DNA from: a bacterium
GTDB lineage: Bacteria; Bacillota; Clostridia; Lachnospirales; Lachnospiraceae
Length of the DNA stretch: 46,080 nucleotides
Reading direction: 5' to 3'
Assembly: GCA_028727105.1 (NCBI GenBank)
Contig: JAQYOU010000021.1
Location: 1 to 46,080 of the forward strand
Shown: one piece after another, positions 1 through 9,850 of the stretch
How the letters are laid out: each line of letters begins with the position of its first letter
Numbering within the stretch: position 1 is the stretch's first letter
The notes under the pieces: model-generated
The model's input: only the letters and a program-made list of their open reading frames with translations
What the model was told of the DNA's origin: nothing
The model's database searches: none
Translations under genes and position numbers: made by a program

Positions 1-19
1 ATTCAAAGTTTAAAGTATT

Positions 20-1216
20 ATGTATCAAGTTGACGATAAAGGATTTTTTGGAAAATTCGGAGGAGCTTACGTTCCTGAAATATTATATAAGTGTGTAACA
101 GAACTCCAGCAGGCTTACAAGCCTATCATCGAGAGCGAGGAGTTCAAGAAAGAATACTATGCCCTGCTCAAGGATTACGTGGGCCGTCCTTCACCTCTCT
201 ATTATGCCAAGCGCATGAGCGAGAAGTATGGCTGCCAGCTCTATCTGAAGCGTGAGGACCTGAACCATACCGGTGCACACAAAATTAACAACACCATCGG
301 TCAGATTCTCATGGCCAAGAAGATGGGCAAGACCCGCATCATTGCCGAAACCGGAGCCGGACAGCACGGTGTGGCTACAGCCACGGGAGCGGCGCTTTTC
401 AATATGGAATGTACGGTTTACATGGGCGCGGAGGATATCGAGCGCCAGAAGCTGAACGTGATGCGCATGGAGATGCTGGGAGCAACGGTTGTTCCGGTGC
501 ACTCCGGCAGCAACACGTTAAAGGATGCCACGAACGAGGCAATCCGTACCTGGGCAAAGACAGCGGAGGATACCTTCTATATCATCGGTTCCGCAGTGGG
601 CCCTTATCCGTATCCGAAGATGGTGAAGGAATTCCAAAGCTGCATCAGCCGCGAGGCGAAGAAACAGTTTGCGGAGGAGGTCGGAGGACTTCCGGATGTG
701 GTCATGGCATGTGTGGGCGGCGGATCCAATTCCATCGGAATGTTCGCTGATTTCATCGAGGAAAAGGATGTCCGCCTGATCGGCGTGGAGGCTGCCGGAC
801 TTGGCATTGAGACCGGAAAACACGCCAGCGCCATGGCTCTTGGAAATCCCGGCGTATTGCACGGTATGAAATCCTATCTGCTGCAGGATGATGACGGAAA
901 TGTCCAGCTGGCACATTCGATTTCCGCAGGACTGGATTATCCCGGCGTCGGACCGGAGCATGCGTATTTAAAGGACAGCGGCAGAGCGGAGTATGTTTCC
1001 ATTACAGATGTGGAAGCCATGGATGCGCTGATGGAGCTGTGCAAGCTGGAGGGCATCATTCCCGCCATTGAGAGTGCTCATGCGATGGCATATGCCTTTA
1101 AGCTGGCAAAGGAGATGACACCGGAGCAGAGCATGATCGTATGCCTGTCAGGCCGGGGAGATAAGGATGTAAATACGATCGCAGATTACCTGGCTGGGAA
1201 GGGATACATGAACTAG
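20..1216 (+). CDS. trpB: Tryptophan synthase beta chain
   Basis: The 398-residue protein condenses indole, channelled from TrpA, with L-serine to give L-tryptophan using pyridoxal phosphate in the cytoplasm. The HTGAHKIN motif supplies the Schiff-base lysine (about K88), AETGAGQHG carries the catalytic Glu (about E110), and GGGSN (about 233-237) binds the cofactor phosphate. The length is normal for the family. The ATG lies only 19 bases into the window and has no strong ribosome-binding site, so translational coupling to a gene cut off by the window edge is possible. trpA follows after about 60 bases on the same strand, as expected for the alpha2-beta2 complex. Confidence 0.97.
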   Translation: MYQVDDKGFFGKFGGAYVPEILYKCVTELQQAYKPIIESEEFKKEYYALLKDYVGRPSPLYYAKRMSEKYGCQLYLKREDLNHTGAHKINNTIGQILMAKKMGKTRIIAETGAGQHGVATATGAALFNMECTVYMGAEDIERQKLNVMRMEMLGATVVPVHSGSNTLKDATNEAIRTWAKTAEDTFYIIGSAVGPYPYPKMVKEFQSCISREAKKQFAEEVGGLPDVVMACVGGGSNSIGMFADFIEEKDVRLIGVEAAGLGIETGKHASAMALGNPGVLHGMKSYLLQDDDGNVQLAHSISAGLDYPGVGPEHAYLKDSGRAEYVSITDVEAMDALMELCKLEGIIPAIESAHAMAYAFKLAKEMTPEQSMIVCLSGRGDKDVNTIADYLAGKGYMN

Positions 1217-1274
1217 GGACCGTAAGCAGGCGGATCAAAAGCGGGATCAAATGGAATCAATGAGGAGAAAGCAA

Positions 1275-2078
1275 ATGAGCAGAAATAGAATTGAAATAAG
1301 ATTAGAACAGTTAAAAGAAAAAAAGGAGAAGGCGTTCATCACCTACCTGACCGCAGGCCTTCCGGATATGGAGAAAACAAAGGCCATCATCAAAGCACAG
1401 GCGGCAGCAGGCACGGACATTGTGGAGATCGGAGTTCCGTTTTCGGACCCGATCGCGGACGGCCCGGTCATCCAGCAGGCAAGCTATGAATCTATCCTGG
1501 GCGGAACCAACATCCATAAATGCTTTGCTACTGTAGAGGAGCTGCGGGCAGAGGGCTGCACGCTTCCGATGATATTCATGCTATATTACAATACCATCTG
1601 CCATTATGGCGTGGAAAGCTTTGTGAAAAAATGCCGTGAGACCGGCGTGGACGGACTCATCATACCGGATCTTCCGATGGAGGAGCAGGAGGAACTCAAG
1701 GGGTATCTGGAGGGGCAGGATGAGACGATCCTGATCCAGTTGGTCAGCCCCGTGTCAAAGCAGCGCGTACCGGAGATCGTAAAGGATGCCAGAGGCTTTA
1801 TCTATTGTGTATCATCCATGGGTGTGACCGGTCAGTCGGGAAGCTTTCACAGGGAGATCTTAAATTATCTTGTAGACGTAAAGGCAAAGAGCCCGATCCC
1901 GGTCATGATGGGATTTGGAATTACGCAGGCATCGGACACTGCACCCATGAAGGACTCCATCGATGGGGCCATCGTCGGCACTCATTTTATCAACCTGCTG
2001 AGGGAGCATGACTTTTCACCGGAGGCAGCGGCAGAATATTGCAGTACCTTTAAGATGGAGCTGCGTGAACTATCCTAA
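1275..2078 (+). CDS. trpA: Tryptophan synthase alpha chain
   Basis: The 267-residue TIM-barrel enzyme cleaves indole-3-glycerol phosphate to indole and glyceraldehyde-3-phosphate. The motif E-I-G-V-P-F-S-D-P-I-A-D-G-P holds the catalytic pair, E51 and D62, equivalent to E49 and D60 in the enterobacterial enzyme. GFGI and GAIVGTH near the C-terminus match the phosphate-binding loops. I chose the ATG at 1275 because GAGGAGAAA sits just upstream; an in-frame ATG eight codons earlier (1251) has no such site. It follows trpB in the usual order and partners it. Confidence 0.96.
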   Translation: MSRNRIEIRLEQLKEKKEKAFITYLTAGLPDMEKTKAIIKAQAAAGTDIVEIGVPFSDPIADGPVIQQASYESILGGTNIHKCFATVEELRAEGCTLPMIFMLYYNTICHYGVESFVKKCRETGVDGLIIPDLPMEEQEELKGYLEGQDETILIQLVSPVSKQRVPEIVKDARGFIYCVSSMGVTGQSGSFHREILNYLVDVKAKSPIPVMMGFGITQASDTAPMKDSIDGAIVGTHFINLLREHDFSPEAAAEYCSTFKMELRELS

Positions 2079-2156
2079 CAGCGTATAGAAAACAAAAACA
2101 GGACCCCGGGATATGGGGAGGGATCTGACCATATTTTTAGCAGGAGGACGAATACC

Positions 2157-3167
2157 ATGAAAAAAGCAATTGCAACCGTAGCAGATGGAAAAAATTTGAC
2201 AAGAGAAGAAGCAGAGCACGTCGCAGAACTGATCCTGACCGGACAGGCGAGCGAGATTGAGATTTCGGGCTTTCTCACCGCACTTCGCATGAAGGGTGAG
2301 ACGGTGGATGAGATCCTTGGTTTTGCATCCGTGCTTCGCGGCAAGGCAAACACGATCGCACCCCGGTGTGAAAACTATGTGGATCTGGTGGGAACCGGCG
2401 GAGATTGTACGTACTCTTTTAATATCTCAACGACATCAGCCTTTGTCGTTGCAGGCGCGGGGCTTCCCGTGGCAAAGCATGGCAATCGTTCCATTTCCAG
2501 CAAGTCCGGCGCGGCAGATGTACTGGAGGCGCTGGGCGTTAACATTGCAGCAGACCCCGATGTCGTACAAAAATGCGTGGAGGAGGCAGGCGTGGGCTTC
2601 ATGATGGCTCCGCACTTCAATCCTTGTATGAAGTACGTTGGCCCGGTGAGAAAATCCCTGGGTATCCGTACCGTGTTTAATATTTTGGGACCCCTTTCCA
2701 ATCCGTCCAGAGCAAAAAAGATGGTGGTTGGTGTCTACGATCCGAAGATGGTGGAGACGATCGCTAAGGTGATGGCAGGTCTTGACGTGCAGAGAGGCTT
2801 TGTTGTCAGCGGTGACAATCATATGGATGAGTTTAATCTGGCAGGCACGACCACAGTTGCCGAGATCAAAGACGGTGAAGTGACTGTTTTTGAAGTGACA
2901 CCGGAGCAGTTCGGTCTGAAGCGCTGCGAGCTTGCCGATCTTCAGGGCGGCGAAGGCGCGGAAAATGCGAAGATCACGAAAGCGATCTTAGACGGAACCG
3001 AGCAGGGCGCAAAACGGGATGTGGTACTCTTAAACGCGGGTGCGACACTCTACATCGGCGGACTGGCTGATTCCATCGAAGATGGCATAAAGCTGGCGGA
3101 AGAGTCCATCGATTCAGGCAAAGCACGGAAGGTGCTTGAGAAGATGGTGGAGCTGTCCGCAGAGTAG
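2157..3167 (+). CDS. trpD: Anthranilate phosphoribosyltransferase
   Basis: The 336-residue enzyme transfers the phosphoribosyl group of PRPP to anthranilate, the second step of tryptophan synthesis. The GTGGD motif with the following NIST stretch binds PRPP, and KHGNRS with SGAADVLEALG follows in family order. AGGAGG precedes the ATG. It lies downstream of trpBA, whereas trpD usually comes near the start of a trp operon (EGDCFBA), so this operon has been rearranged or trpD relocated. It ends facing the convergent AraC-GH39 gene; the 46-base gap holds no clear terminator. Confidence 0.96.
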   Translation: MKKAIATVADGKNLTREEAEHVAELILTGQASEIEISGFLTALRMKGETVDEILGFASVLRGKANTIAPRCENYVDLVGTGGDCTYSFNISTTSAFVVAGAGLPVAKHGNRSISSKSGAADVLEALGVNIAADPDVVQKCVEEAGVGFMMAPHFNPCMKYVGPVRKSLGIRTVFNILGPLSNPSRAKKMVVGVYDPKMVETIAKVMAGLDVQRGFVVSGDNHMDEFNLAGTTTVAEIKDGEVTVFEVTPEQFGLKRCELADLQGGEGAENAKITKAILDGTEQGAKRDVVLLNAGATLYIGGLADSIEDGIKLAEESIDSGKARKVLEKMVELSAE

Positions 3168-3213
3168 AATAGAAAGTGTCTGAGCTTCCGGAACAGAATC
3201 TAAAAGAGTTTTA

Positions 3214-5679
3214 TCATTTAATTGTAATCAATCGAACCTCAAGTGGTTCTAATGTGAATTGGAGTGTGAGAGAATGATTGTCTGCCGCTGCTTTGAATTT
3301 ATGAAGTCCGGGCAGGCAACGTCTCTCTAAATATTGGCATTCTTCCGTGCTGTGCAGGTTGATATCGCCAGCGGTGGCCCAGATATCAAAAAGACTGCCA
3401 TATTCGCGATTTAAGATGCGTTCGCTTATAGAATATGTCTGATCCTCCAGATCATCAATCTGAATTTTCAAACTGAGAGATGGAACGCTTTCAAACATCG
3501 TATAACGCTCAGTTTCTGTCATATCAAAGAGCTCGCCGGTTGCATACAGATCTGAAAAATGATGATAGTGATAAGCAAGAATGCGAATGTCATGATCAGT
3601 TTTCGTAGCAAACCAGCCTTCGCCTTTGTCGATCAAAGTATCACCCAGGTAATTCAAAAATGTCATGGCATAAAAGCCTGCCTTTGGAAGTGCGTTCACG
3701 GTAAACAAACCCAGGCCGCCAAAAAACAAAGAGTCAGGAAGCGCCTGTTCTGCCATCAGATCAGACAATGCCCAATATCCTAAGCCATCTAATCGGTCAT
3801 AGTTCTCCAAAATATTTTTTACAATATAGCAGGATTTGAAACAGGTATCATTTAAGTAATCCTGCTGACTTGGCGTATTGTTCCACTCGCTGATATAAAG
3901 TGGCAGTTTGTCAAGCCGGAAGGCGTGCTGCTTATTTTTTATATCGGAGATCGCAAGCTTCAATCCTTCCGGTTTTGTATTAAGTGTCATGGAATCAATA
4001 AATCCAAAGGAGTCCTTTGTGTGGTTCCGGTTGTATCCAAGAATCGTATCGTAAAAAGTAAAATTCAGATAATCCGGTATGCAATTGTTTTCTTTACAAT
4101 AGGAAATCAGTTCATCCACCAGATGATTATCGACATCTTTTTGCAGGTAATACATGCAAGGCAGACCAAAACAGATTCTCGGATCAAAAGCTTTTACAAC
4201 GTCATAGGTTTTTTTATAAAAAGTCTTAAAATCTGAAAAAGCCTCAAAACCAAACAGACGATAGGGTGTGTTCGGCTGGTGCCAGACACTGAATTTCCAG
4301 GTCAGTATTTCATGGATGCCGTAACGGTTCATAATATGTTCCATAAAATGCTGTACAAGATCGCACCAGATGGTCAAGTCCTTCGGTTCGCTGAGCAGAT
4401 GGTTTAGCATATAGCGGTCCGGAGTCTTGGCGAGGTCTTTCGGCATATAGGAAAGCTGCATCATCGGTTTTAAGTGAATACTGAGCAAAAAGTCGAAAAT
4501 TCGGTCGATGTATGCAAAGTTGTAGGTCGGTGTGTGCTTTGCGCCCATTTTAAACACGAATAGACCGTCTGAAAAAATACCATTGAAAAACAAATATTCA
4601 AATCCGATCTCTGTTTGCATGCGAATCAGCATTTTCTGGATGTCCGCAAGAAGGATGTCGCTTGCCTGGCCAACGGAAAGAATTCTCTTCCAGGTATGAG
4701 TCAGCTTTTTCGTTTCCTTTTGAATTGAGAAATCTGCAGCCGAAAAACTCAGCGGAACAGTGGAAGGAACTGTTTCATTTGTATGATGCAGATATTTTCT
4801 TAAGGATGACATGTAGTTGCTGTGAGTAATAGGCGAAGCAGGAGATAATGGTTCCGCGTTTTTTAGTTGTCTCCGATAAGCACTTGGCAATATGCCATAT
4901 TCTTTTTTGAAGGCGGTTGTAAACGCATTGCTATTTGGAAAACCGGCATCTACTGCGATCATCTCAATGTTTTTTTCTGTGTTTGTCAGATCAAATACGG
5001 CTTTCTTGATGCGAAGCTGTGTCAGATAAGTTGAAAAATTGACACCAAAATGCTCTAAGAAAAACTTGGATAAATATGGAACAGACAGGTGAAGCATATC
5101 TGCCAGTGAAGACAGTGTCAGATCCTCTGTATAGTGTTCCTTAATGATCCTCGAAATCTCATATACACGTGACTCATAGCGATAGTTTCTTTTCTCTGCT
5201 GCCTCGGAACGGTCTACACGAAAATTCAAGTACAGAATCTCCATTAATTCCCAAACATAAATCCAGTTCCTCAATTCGTAACCAAGTGCCTTGTCAGCAT
5301 TGGTTTTAATGATCTGGGCAATTTTAGTGCGCAGCTGATCGTACGCTTTTTCTTTTCCGGGAACCTGACTGTTGCATTCAAAGGTCGGATGAACAGGAAC
5401 CGGAAAATGCTTTTCTAATGAAATCTGATCTAATTGTACAGATGCATAGACACATTCGCCGGAGCGAAGCTCATGCGGGATGTGATGTTCTACAATGATC
5501 ATATCGTCTTCGCGCAGCTGATAAAAATGATCATCCATGATCAGACTGCATTCGCCGCTTAGAATAAATATGATCTCAAAAAATTCATGTGCATGCATTG
5601 CAATATGTCCAATGTGATGAACATAACAGCGAATTGGCATGTTCGATTCAAAGCGTGAAATTTCGTATGTTTGAGCCAT
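3214..5679 (-). CDS. AraC-family regulator fused to a GH39-like domain
   Basis: The 821-residue protein begins with a cupin-like sensory domain (about 1-90, with the H-x-H-E-x-x-E pattern near residues 29-35). An AraC double helix-turn-helix follows at about 170-272 (SLADMLHLSVPYLSKFF, then DAGFPNSNAFTTAFKKEYG). The rest (about 310-821) resembles a GH39 beta-xylosidase TIM barrel with a beta-sandwich. The usual W-N-E-P-N acid/base motif reads W-H-Q-P-N (Q468), while the nucleophile region keeps I-S-E-W-N (E598). The enzyme domain is therefore probably a ligand sensor with little or no hydrolase activity. There is no signal peptide. GAGGA precedes the ATG and TATAAT lies at 5755-5760 on this strand. 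It is divergent from the sugar ABC operon, which it probably controls. Confidence 0.88.
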   Translation of the reverse strand: MAQTYEISRFESNMPIRCYVHHIGHIAMHAHEFFEIIFILSGECSLIMDDHFYQLREDDMIIVEHHIPHELRSGECVYASVQLDQISLEKHFPVPVHPTFECNSQVPGKEKAYDQLRTKIAQIIKTNADKALGYELRNWIYVWELMEILYLNFRVDRSEAAEKRNYRYESRVYEISRIIKEHYTEDLTLSSLADMLHLSVPYLSKFFLEHFGVNFSTYLTQLRIKKAVFDLTNTEKNIEMIAVDAGFPNSNAFTTAFKKEYGILPSAYRRQLKNAEPLSPASPITHSNYMSSLRKYLHHTNETVPSTVPLSFSAADFSIQKETKKLTHTWKRILSVGQASDILLADIQKMLIRMQTEIGFEYLFFNGIFSDGLFVFKMGAKHTPTYNFAYIDRIFDFLLSIHLKPMMQLSYMPKDLAKTPDRYMLNHLLSEPKDLTIWCDLVQHFMEHIMNRYGIHEILTWKFSVWHQPNTPYRLFGFEAFSDFKTFYKKTYDVVKAFDPRICFGLPCMYYLQKDVDNHLVDELISYCKENNCIPDYLNFTFYDTILGYNRNHTKDSFGFIDSMTLNTKPEGLKLAISDIKNKQHAFRLDKLPLYISEWNNTPSQQDYLNDTCFKSCYIVKNILENYDRLDGLGYWALSDLMAEQALPDSLFFGGLGLFTVNALPKAGFYAMTFLNYLGDTLIDKGEGWFATKTDHDIRILAYHYHHFSDLYATGELFDMTETERYTMFESVPSLSLKIQIDDLEDQTYSISERILNREYGSLFDIWATAGDINLHSTEECQYLERRCLPGLHKFKAAADNHSLTLQFTLEPLEVRLITIK

Positions 5680-6028
5680 AAGTGTTCCTCTTTTTTAAAA
5701 CAGATTAAAAATTTAATGTTTTGAAAATGTAAAATGCAAAACCATTTTTTTTATATTATAATCCTTCGCTTTGAAAAAAGAAATGAAAAATCGAAAAAAC
5801 AAAAACCAGGCATTATATGAGGATATTTTGCACAATTGGAGATATCAGAAATTGCGCAATGTGAACAAAAACCATCAATTTTTAATGGAAAATCGATGGT
5901 TGTTTCAAATTAAAAATGAAAAAGGATAAAAAAGCAGAAACAGATTAAAAACTAATGATTTTCCCATTAAAAATCAAATGGTGGAAAAATGGCCCATAAA
6001 TTACAATGGCTACAGTGAGGTGAGGGAA
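5680..6028. promoter_or_regulatory. Divergent intergenic control region with repeated motifs
   Basis: This 349-base AT-rich gap separates the AraC-GH39 gene from the ABC operon. A near-identical direct repeat starting CAGATTAAAAA occurs at 5701-5722 and 5941-5962, one beside each gene. A motif ATTTTTAATGGAAAA at 5878-5892 recurs inverted, with one extra base, at 5959-5974. The TATAAT at 5755-5760 on the minus strand could be the regulator's -10. I see no good sigma-A promoter for the ABC operon, consistent with a weak, activator-dependent one. That these repeats are AraC sites is inference. Confidence 0.5.
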
Positions 6029-7528
6029 ATGAGTAAACCAATTTTACAATTAAAAAACATAACAAAGAGATTCGGAAGTGTTGTAGCCTTGGAGAATGTA
6101 TCTCTGGATGTTTATCCTGGTGAAATAAGAGGACTCATCGGAGAAAACGGTTCGGGGAAATCTACAATTTCTTCCATCGCATCCGGAATGCAGAAAGCCA
6201 ATAACGGCGAGATGATCTTTAAGGATCAGCCATGGAATCCGGACAGCATGATCGATGCATTGCAGCATGGGGTCGGAATGATCGTGCAGGAAAGCGGAAC
6301 GATCGCAGGTGTGACCGTTGCCGAGAATATTTTCCTTGCAGAGTTAGATCAGTTTAAAAATAAGGCAGGCCTCATTGACAGAAAAGCTATGAACCGGAGC
6401 GCAGATGAGGTGATGGCAAGCATTGGAGTACCGAATGTCAAAGGTAATATGCCAATGGCAATGCTGGATTTCCAGACAAGAAAACTGGTGGAGATTGCAA
6501 AAGTAGCAATGAAAGATCCGGACATTCTGGTCATTGATGAGACAAGTACAGCTCTTTCGCATGACGGACGTGAGATCATGTACAACCTGATCTACCGATT
6601 CAGAGAGGAAGGAAAAGCAGTGATCTTTATCTCTCATGATCTGGAAGAGATCATGGAGGTATGTGATACACTGACCGTTCTTCGGGATGGAAATCTGATC
6701 CGAACCTTCACAAAGGATGAGTTTGAAGCGGATGCAATTCGAACCAGCATGATCGGTCGTGAGCTTGAGGGCGATTATTACAGAAGTGATTATGAACATA
6801 GCTGTCTGGACGAGGTGGCATTGGAAGCAAAGCATTTGACCTTTGGTGAAGAATTAAAGGATGTCAGCATTACCATACATCGTGGTGAGATCGTTGGAGT
6901 TGGAGGACTTGCTTCCTGCGGAATGCATACACTTGGAAAGGCAATGTTTGGTGCAATTTCTCTCGAGGATGGAAAAGTCACGACCGGAGCCGGTGTGGTG
7001 ATCAAAGATGAGCCAACCGCTATGAAGCAGGGAATTGGATATGTATCCAAGGACCGGGATGTTGAATCGCTTTGCCTTACAGCATCCATTCGCGACAACA
7101 TTGCAATCGCCGGAATGGATAAATATAAGAAGTGTGGATTAATTACTGGCCGTGCAGAAAAGAAATATGTAAATCAGCAGGTGAAAGAGCTTTCTATTAA
7201 ATGTTCCAGCCCGGAGCAGCTGACCGGTCAGTTATCCGGTGGAAATAAGCAGAAGGTCGTATTTGGAAAATGGATCGGCTGCGGAAGTGAAATTTTGATT
7301 TTGGATTGTCCGACCAGAGGCGTTGACATCGGAGTCAAGCAGGCCATGTATCAGCTCATGATGAAGCTGAAAAAGAAAGGAACATCCATTCTCATGATCA
7401 GTGAGGAGTTGCCTGAACTGATGGGAATGAGTGATCGGATCCTGATCATGAAGGATGGCGCAGTAACAGCGGAAGTAGAAAGATCAAAGGATCTCTCGGA
7501 CGCAGAGATCATCAAGTACATGATCTAA
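6029..7528 (+). CDS. Sugar ABC transporter ATP-binding protein (RbsA/MglA type)
   Basis: The 499-residue protein has two nucleotide-binding domains in tandem, as in ribose, galactose and xylose importers. The first has Walker A GENGSGKST near residue 40 and Walker B VIDETSTAL. The second has a degenerate P-loop (GGLASCGMHT) but an intact LSGGNKQKVVFGKW signature and ILDCPTRGVD Walker B, the usual asymmetry of this family. I chose the ATG at 6029, preceded by GAGGTGAGG, over an upstream in-frame ATG at 5978. It would power the two permeases encoded downstream at the membrane. The sugar cannot be read from this subunit. Confidence 0.93.
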   Translation: MSKPILQLKNITKRFGSVVALENVSLDVYPGEIRGLIGENGSGKSTISSIASGMQKANNGEMIFKDQPWNPDSMIDALQHGVGMIVQESGTIAGVTVAENIFLAELDQFKNKAGLIDRKAMNRSADEVMASIGVPNVKGNMPMAMLDFQTRKLVEIAKVAMKDPDILVIDETSTALSHDGREIMYNLIYRFREEGKAVIFISHDLEEIMEVCDTLTVLRDGNLIRTFTKDEFEADAIRTSMIGRELEGDYYRSDYEHSCLDEVALEAKHLTFGEELKDVSITIHRGEIVGVGGLASCGMHTLGKAMFGAISLEDGKVTTGAGVVIKDEPTAMKQGIGYVSKDRDVESLCLTASIRDNIAIAGMDKYKKCGLITGRAEKKYVNQQVKELSIKCSSPEQLTGQLSGGNKQKVVFGKWIGCGSEILILDCPTRGVDIGVKQAMYQLMMKLKKKGTSILMISEELPELMGMSDRILIMKDGAVTAEVERSKDLSDAEIIKYMI

Positions 7529-7538
7529 GGAGGCAGAT

Positions 7539-8540
7539 ATGGGAACAAACAAAAAAACAAAAGCTGGAGTGAAAAAATACAAAACCCAGCAGATGATCAT
7601 CACAGTGCTTCCATTCGTTGCCCTCGTGGGGTTGTTCTTTCTCTTTTGTGGAGTGGTTCAGTCTAAGGGCTACCGATTGGATATGTACTTGAAAATTATA
7701 TTCAATGAAGGTGTGGTACTTGCAATTGTTGCAACCGGTGCAATCTTTATCTACACACTGGGAACCTTTGATATCAGTTTAGGAGCAGCAACGCTATTTG
7801 CTGCAACCTTAGGAGTAACGGTTTACAACAGTACGGAGAGCTTTGGACTGATGGTGCTGACAATTTTTGGGTGTGGAGTTGTCTGTGCGCTTTTCAATTC
7901 CGTGCTGGCATCGGTATTTCACATACCGGCATTCGTGACCACTGTCGCAATGATGTCTGTCCTATCTGCAGTTGCAGGACAGATCATCACAACAAAAGGC
8001 GGCGCGCTTGGAGGAATCAGCATTCCAAGTGAGATTGTAAAGCCATACGATACACCGGTGTTTAAGATCGTGATACTGGTGATCTTCTTTGCAATATCGT
8101 TCTTCGTATTTCAGCTCACCAAGGTTGGACGCAGACAGAAATTCATCGGGGGAAATCCGGTCTGTGCGAAGCTGACAGGAATCAGGTATAACAAATATGC
8201 GATCATCGCATTTGCGATGGCAGGACTGGGGGTAGGACTTGGAGCATTACTTACATTGATCTATACACCAAGTGTTACGACCACAACTGCATCCAGCATC
8301 GGAATGAATATTTTTATCGCGATCGTGTTTGGCGGAATGCCAATTTCAGGTGGAGCCAGATCCAAGATCTATGCGGCGCTGGTCGGAGGATTTTCTTACA
8401 TGCTGCTCAACGATGTGTTGGAGCTTTTGATCGACAACTCGGCAGCATACGGACTTACACAGGTGATTTCCGCAGTGTTCTTCCTTTTGGTGGTATATAT
8501 CACCGGTATGAACTACCGCAGCACGTTGCTGCCAAGATAA
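7539..8540 (+). CDS. Sugar ABC transporter permease (first, RbsC-like)
   Basis: This 333-residue protein has about eight to ten hydrophobic segments after a short basic N-terminus and fits the branched-chain/ribose permease family. FDISLGAATLFAAT matches the conserved D-x-S-(V/L)-G motif near the start, and FGGMPISGG matches the conserved late loop. AAGGAGG overlaps the end of the ATPase gene, so the two are translationally linked. A second, different permease lies after the binding-protein gene, so the pore is probably a heterodimer. Confidence 0.92.
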   Translation: MGTNKKTKAGVKKYKTQQMIITVLPFVALVGLFFLFCGVVQSKGYRLDMYLKIIFNEGVVLAIVATGAIFIYTLGTFDISLGAATLFAATLGVTVYNSTESFGLMVLTIFGCGVVCALFNSVLASVFHIPAFVTTVAMMSVLSAVAGQIITTKGGALGGISIPSEIVKPYDTPVFKIVILVIFFAISFFVFQLTKVGRRQKFIGGNPVCAKLTGIRYNKYAIIAFAMAGLGVGLGALLTLIYTPSVTTTTASSIGMNIFIAIVFGGMPISGGARSKIYAALVGGFSYMLLNDVLELLIDNSAAYGLTQVISAVFFLLVVYITGMNYRSTLLPR

Positions 8541-8545
8541 TTGAA

Positions 8546-8566
8546 TTTAACGTGGCAAGCGTTAAA
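8546..8566 (+). other. Intra-operon hairpin before the binding-protein gene
   Basis: TTTAACG and CGTTAAA form a 7-bp stem with a 7-base loop in the gap between the permease and the binding-protein gene. No U-run follows directly, so it is not an obvious terminator. Such hairpins can stabilise mRNA of highly expressed binding proteins; that role here is inference. Confidence 0.35.
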
Positions 8567-8605
8567 GATAAATCTTTAAAAAAAGCTTTTAGGAGGAAAA
8601 GAAAA

Positions 8606-9823
8606 ATGAAGAAGAAATTAACAGGATTGCTTCGCATAGCTGTAGCTGGTGTACTCACGTTTGGTATGCTCACAGGATGTGGATCAGACACAGGTACAAC
8701 TACATCAGATGAAGGGACAAAGACAGAAGCTGCTGCAGATGCAGGAGCAGAGACAGAAGATACTGCAGAAGCAGGAAAAACTGTAAAGATCGGTGTGTTA
8801 GTAGCTGATGTCAGTGGCGAAGAGGCCCTTGGCTTCCGTTCTTACTATGAGAATTATATTGCGGAAAATTACAATGTAGAGTTTGCTTATACGGATGCGC
8901 TGGCAAGTGCTGAGGATGAGAAAGCAGCGATCGAAAAATTTGCAGCTCAGGGCTATGAGGCAATTATCTCTCTGTCAAGTGCAGACCGTGCCATGCAGAT
9001 CGAGACTTGCGAGGCGCTGGGTGTATACTACGCAATTGCTTCCGGTGTATTAGACGAATCACAGTATGAGACGTACAAAGGATATGAATATTTCGTAGGA
9101 CAGGTTGGACCAAGCAACCAGACAGAGTTCGAGGCAGGACAGGAAATGGGTGCTTATTTTAAAGAGCAGGGAATCAAAAAAGTTGCATTATACGGTGCAT
9201 TTATTCCTAACCCCATGCATGTATATCGTACCGCAGGGGTCATTGCAGGTCTTGGCGATACTTATGGCGGAGCTTCTGATATGGATGCGATCGCCGGCCA
9301 GATCTTTGGAGATCAGGGTGTTGATCTTGCAAAAGTTGCCGGTGATGTTGAGATTGCTGCTTACTTACAGGGATATGGCGATACGACCACAGACGAGTTA
9401 AACGCAGCGATCCAGAAGGCGCCGGAGGCATTCCTGTCAGTTGGTATGGCTACAACCTTCTTCGCTCAGTCTTTAAACGAGGCAGGAATCGCATTCTCAG
9501 ATATCGACTCCTTCACAGAGATGAATGGCGCTGCGATCAAGGAAGGAAAATTAACTTACCTCGCCGGAAAATATTCCTCATCAATCGGACCTGTATTTGC
9601 ACTTGTTATGAATGCAGTCAATGGAAACGTGATCCGTGATGCAGAAGGCAACGCAGTATCATTTAGTCAGGGATATCTGGTAGCAACTGATGGAGAGACC
9701 TTTGATCAGTATTATGTATCAGACAATGGAGATTCTCCAATCTATAATAAAGCAACCTTAGACGGAATGATCGGTGATGATATTACTTATGATTTTGTAA
9801 AATCATTGATCGAGTCAGAATAA
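8606..9823 (+). CDS. Sugar ABC transporter substrate-binding lipoprotein
   Basis: The 405-residue protein has a lipoprotein signal peptide: basic MKKK, a hydrophobic stretch, and a lipobox LTGC with the lipidated cysteine at about residue 25. A Ser/Thr/Glu/Ala-rich linker to about residue 55 follows, then a periplasmic-binding type I fold of the ribose/galactose group. AGGAGG ends 9 bases before the ATG at 8606; an earlier in-frame ATG at 8552 lies in the upstream hairpin region and was rejected. It should capture a sugar at the outer face of the membrane. The ligand is unknown; the neighbouring GH78 and rha genes make L-rhamnose or a small rhamnoside a reasonable guess. Confidence 0.92.
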   Translation: MKKKLTGLLRIAVAGVLTFGMLTGCGSDTGTTTSDEGTKTEAAADAGAETEDTAEAGKTVKIGVLVADVSGEEALGFRSYYENYIAENYNVEFAYTDALASAEDEKAAIEKFAAQGYEAIISLSSADRAMQIETCEALGVYYAIASGVLDESQYETYKGYEYFVGQVGPSNQTEFEAGQEMGAYFKEQGIKKVALYGAFIPNPMHVYRTAGVIAGLGDTYGGASDMDAIAGQIFGDQGVDLAKVAGDVEIAAYLQGYGDTTTDELNAAIQKAPEAFLSVGMATTFFAQSLNEAGIAFSDIDSFTEMNGAAIKEGKLTYLAGKYSSSIGPVFALVMNAVNGNVIRDAEGNAVSFSQGYLVATDGETFDQYYVSDNGDSPIYNKATLDGMIGDDITYDFVKSLIESE

Positions 9824-9850
9824 TAAACTTGAATTGAATGGGAGGCTAAT

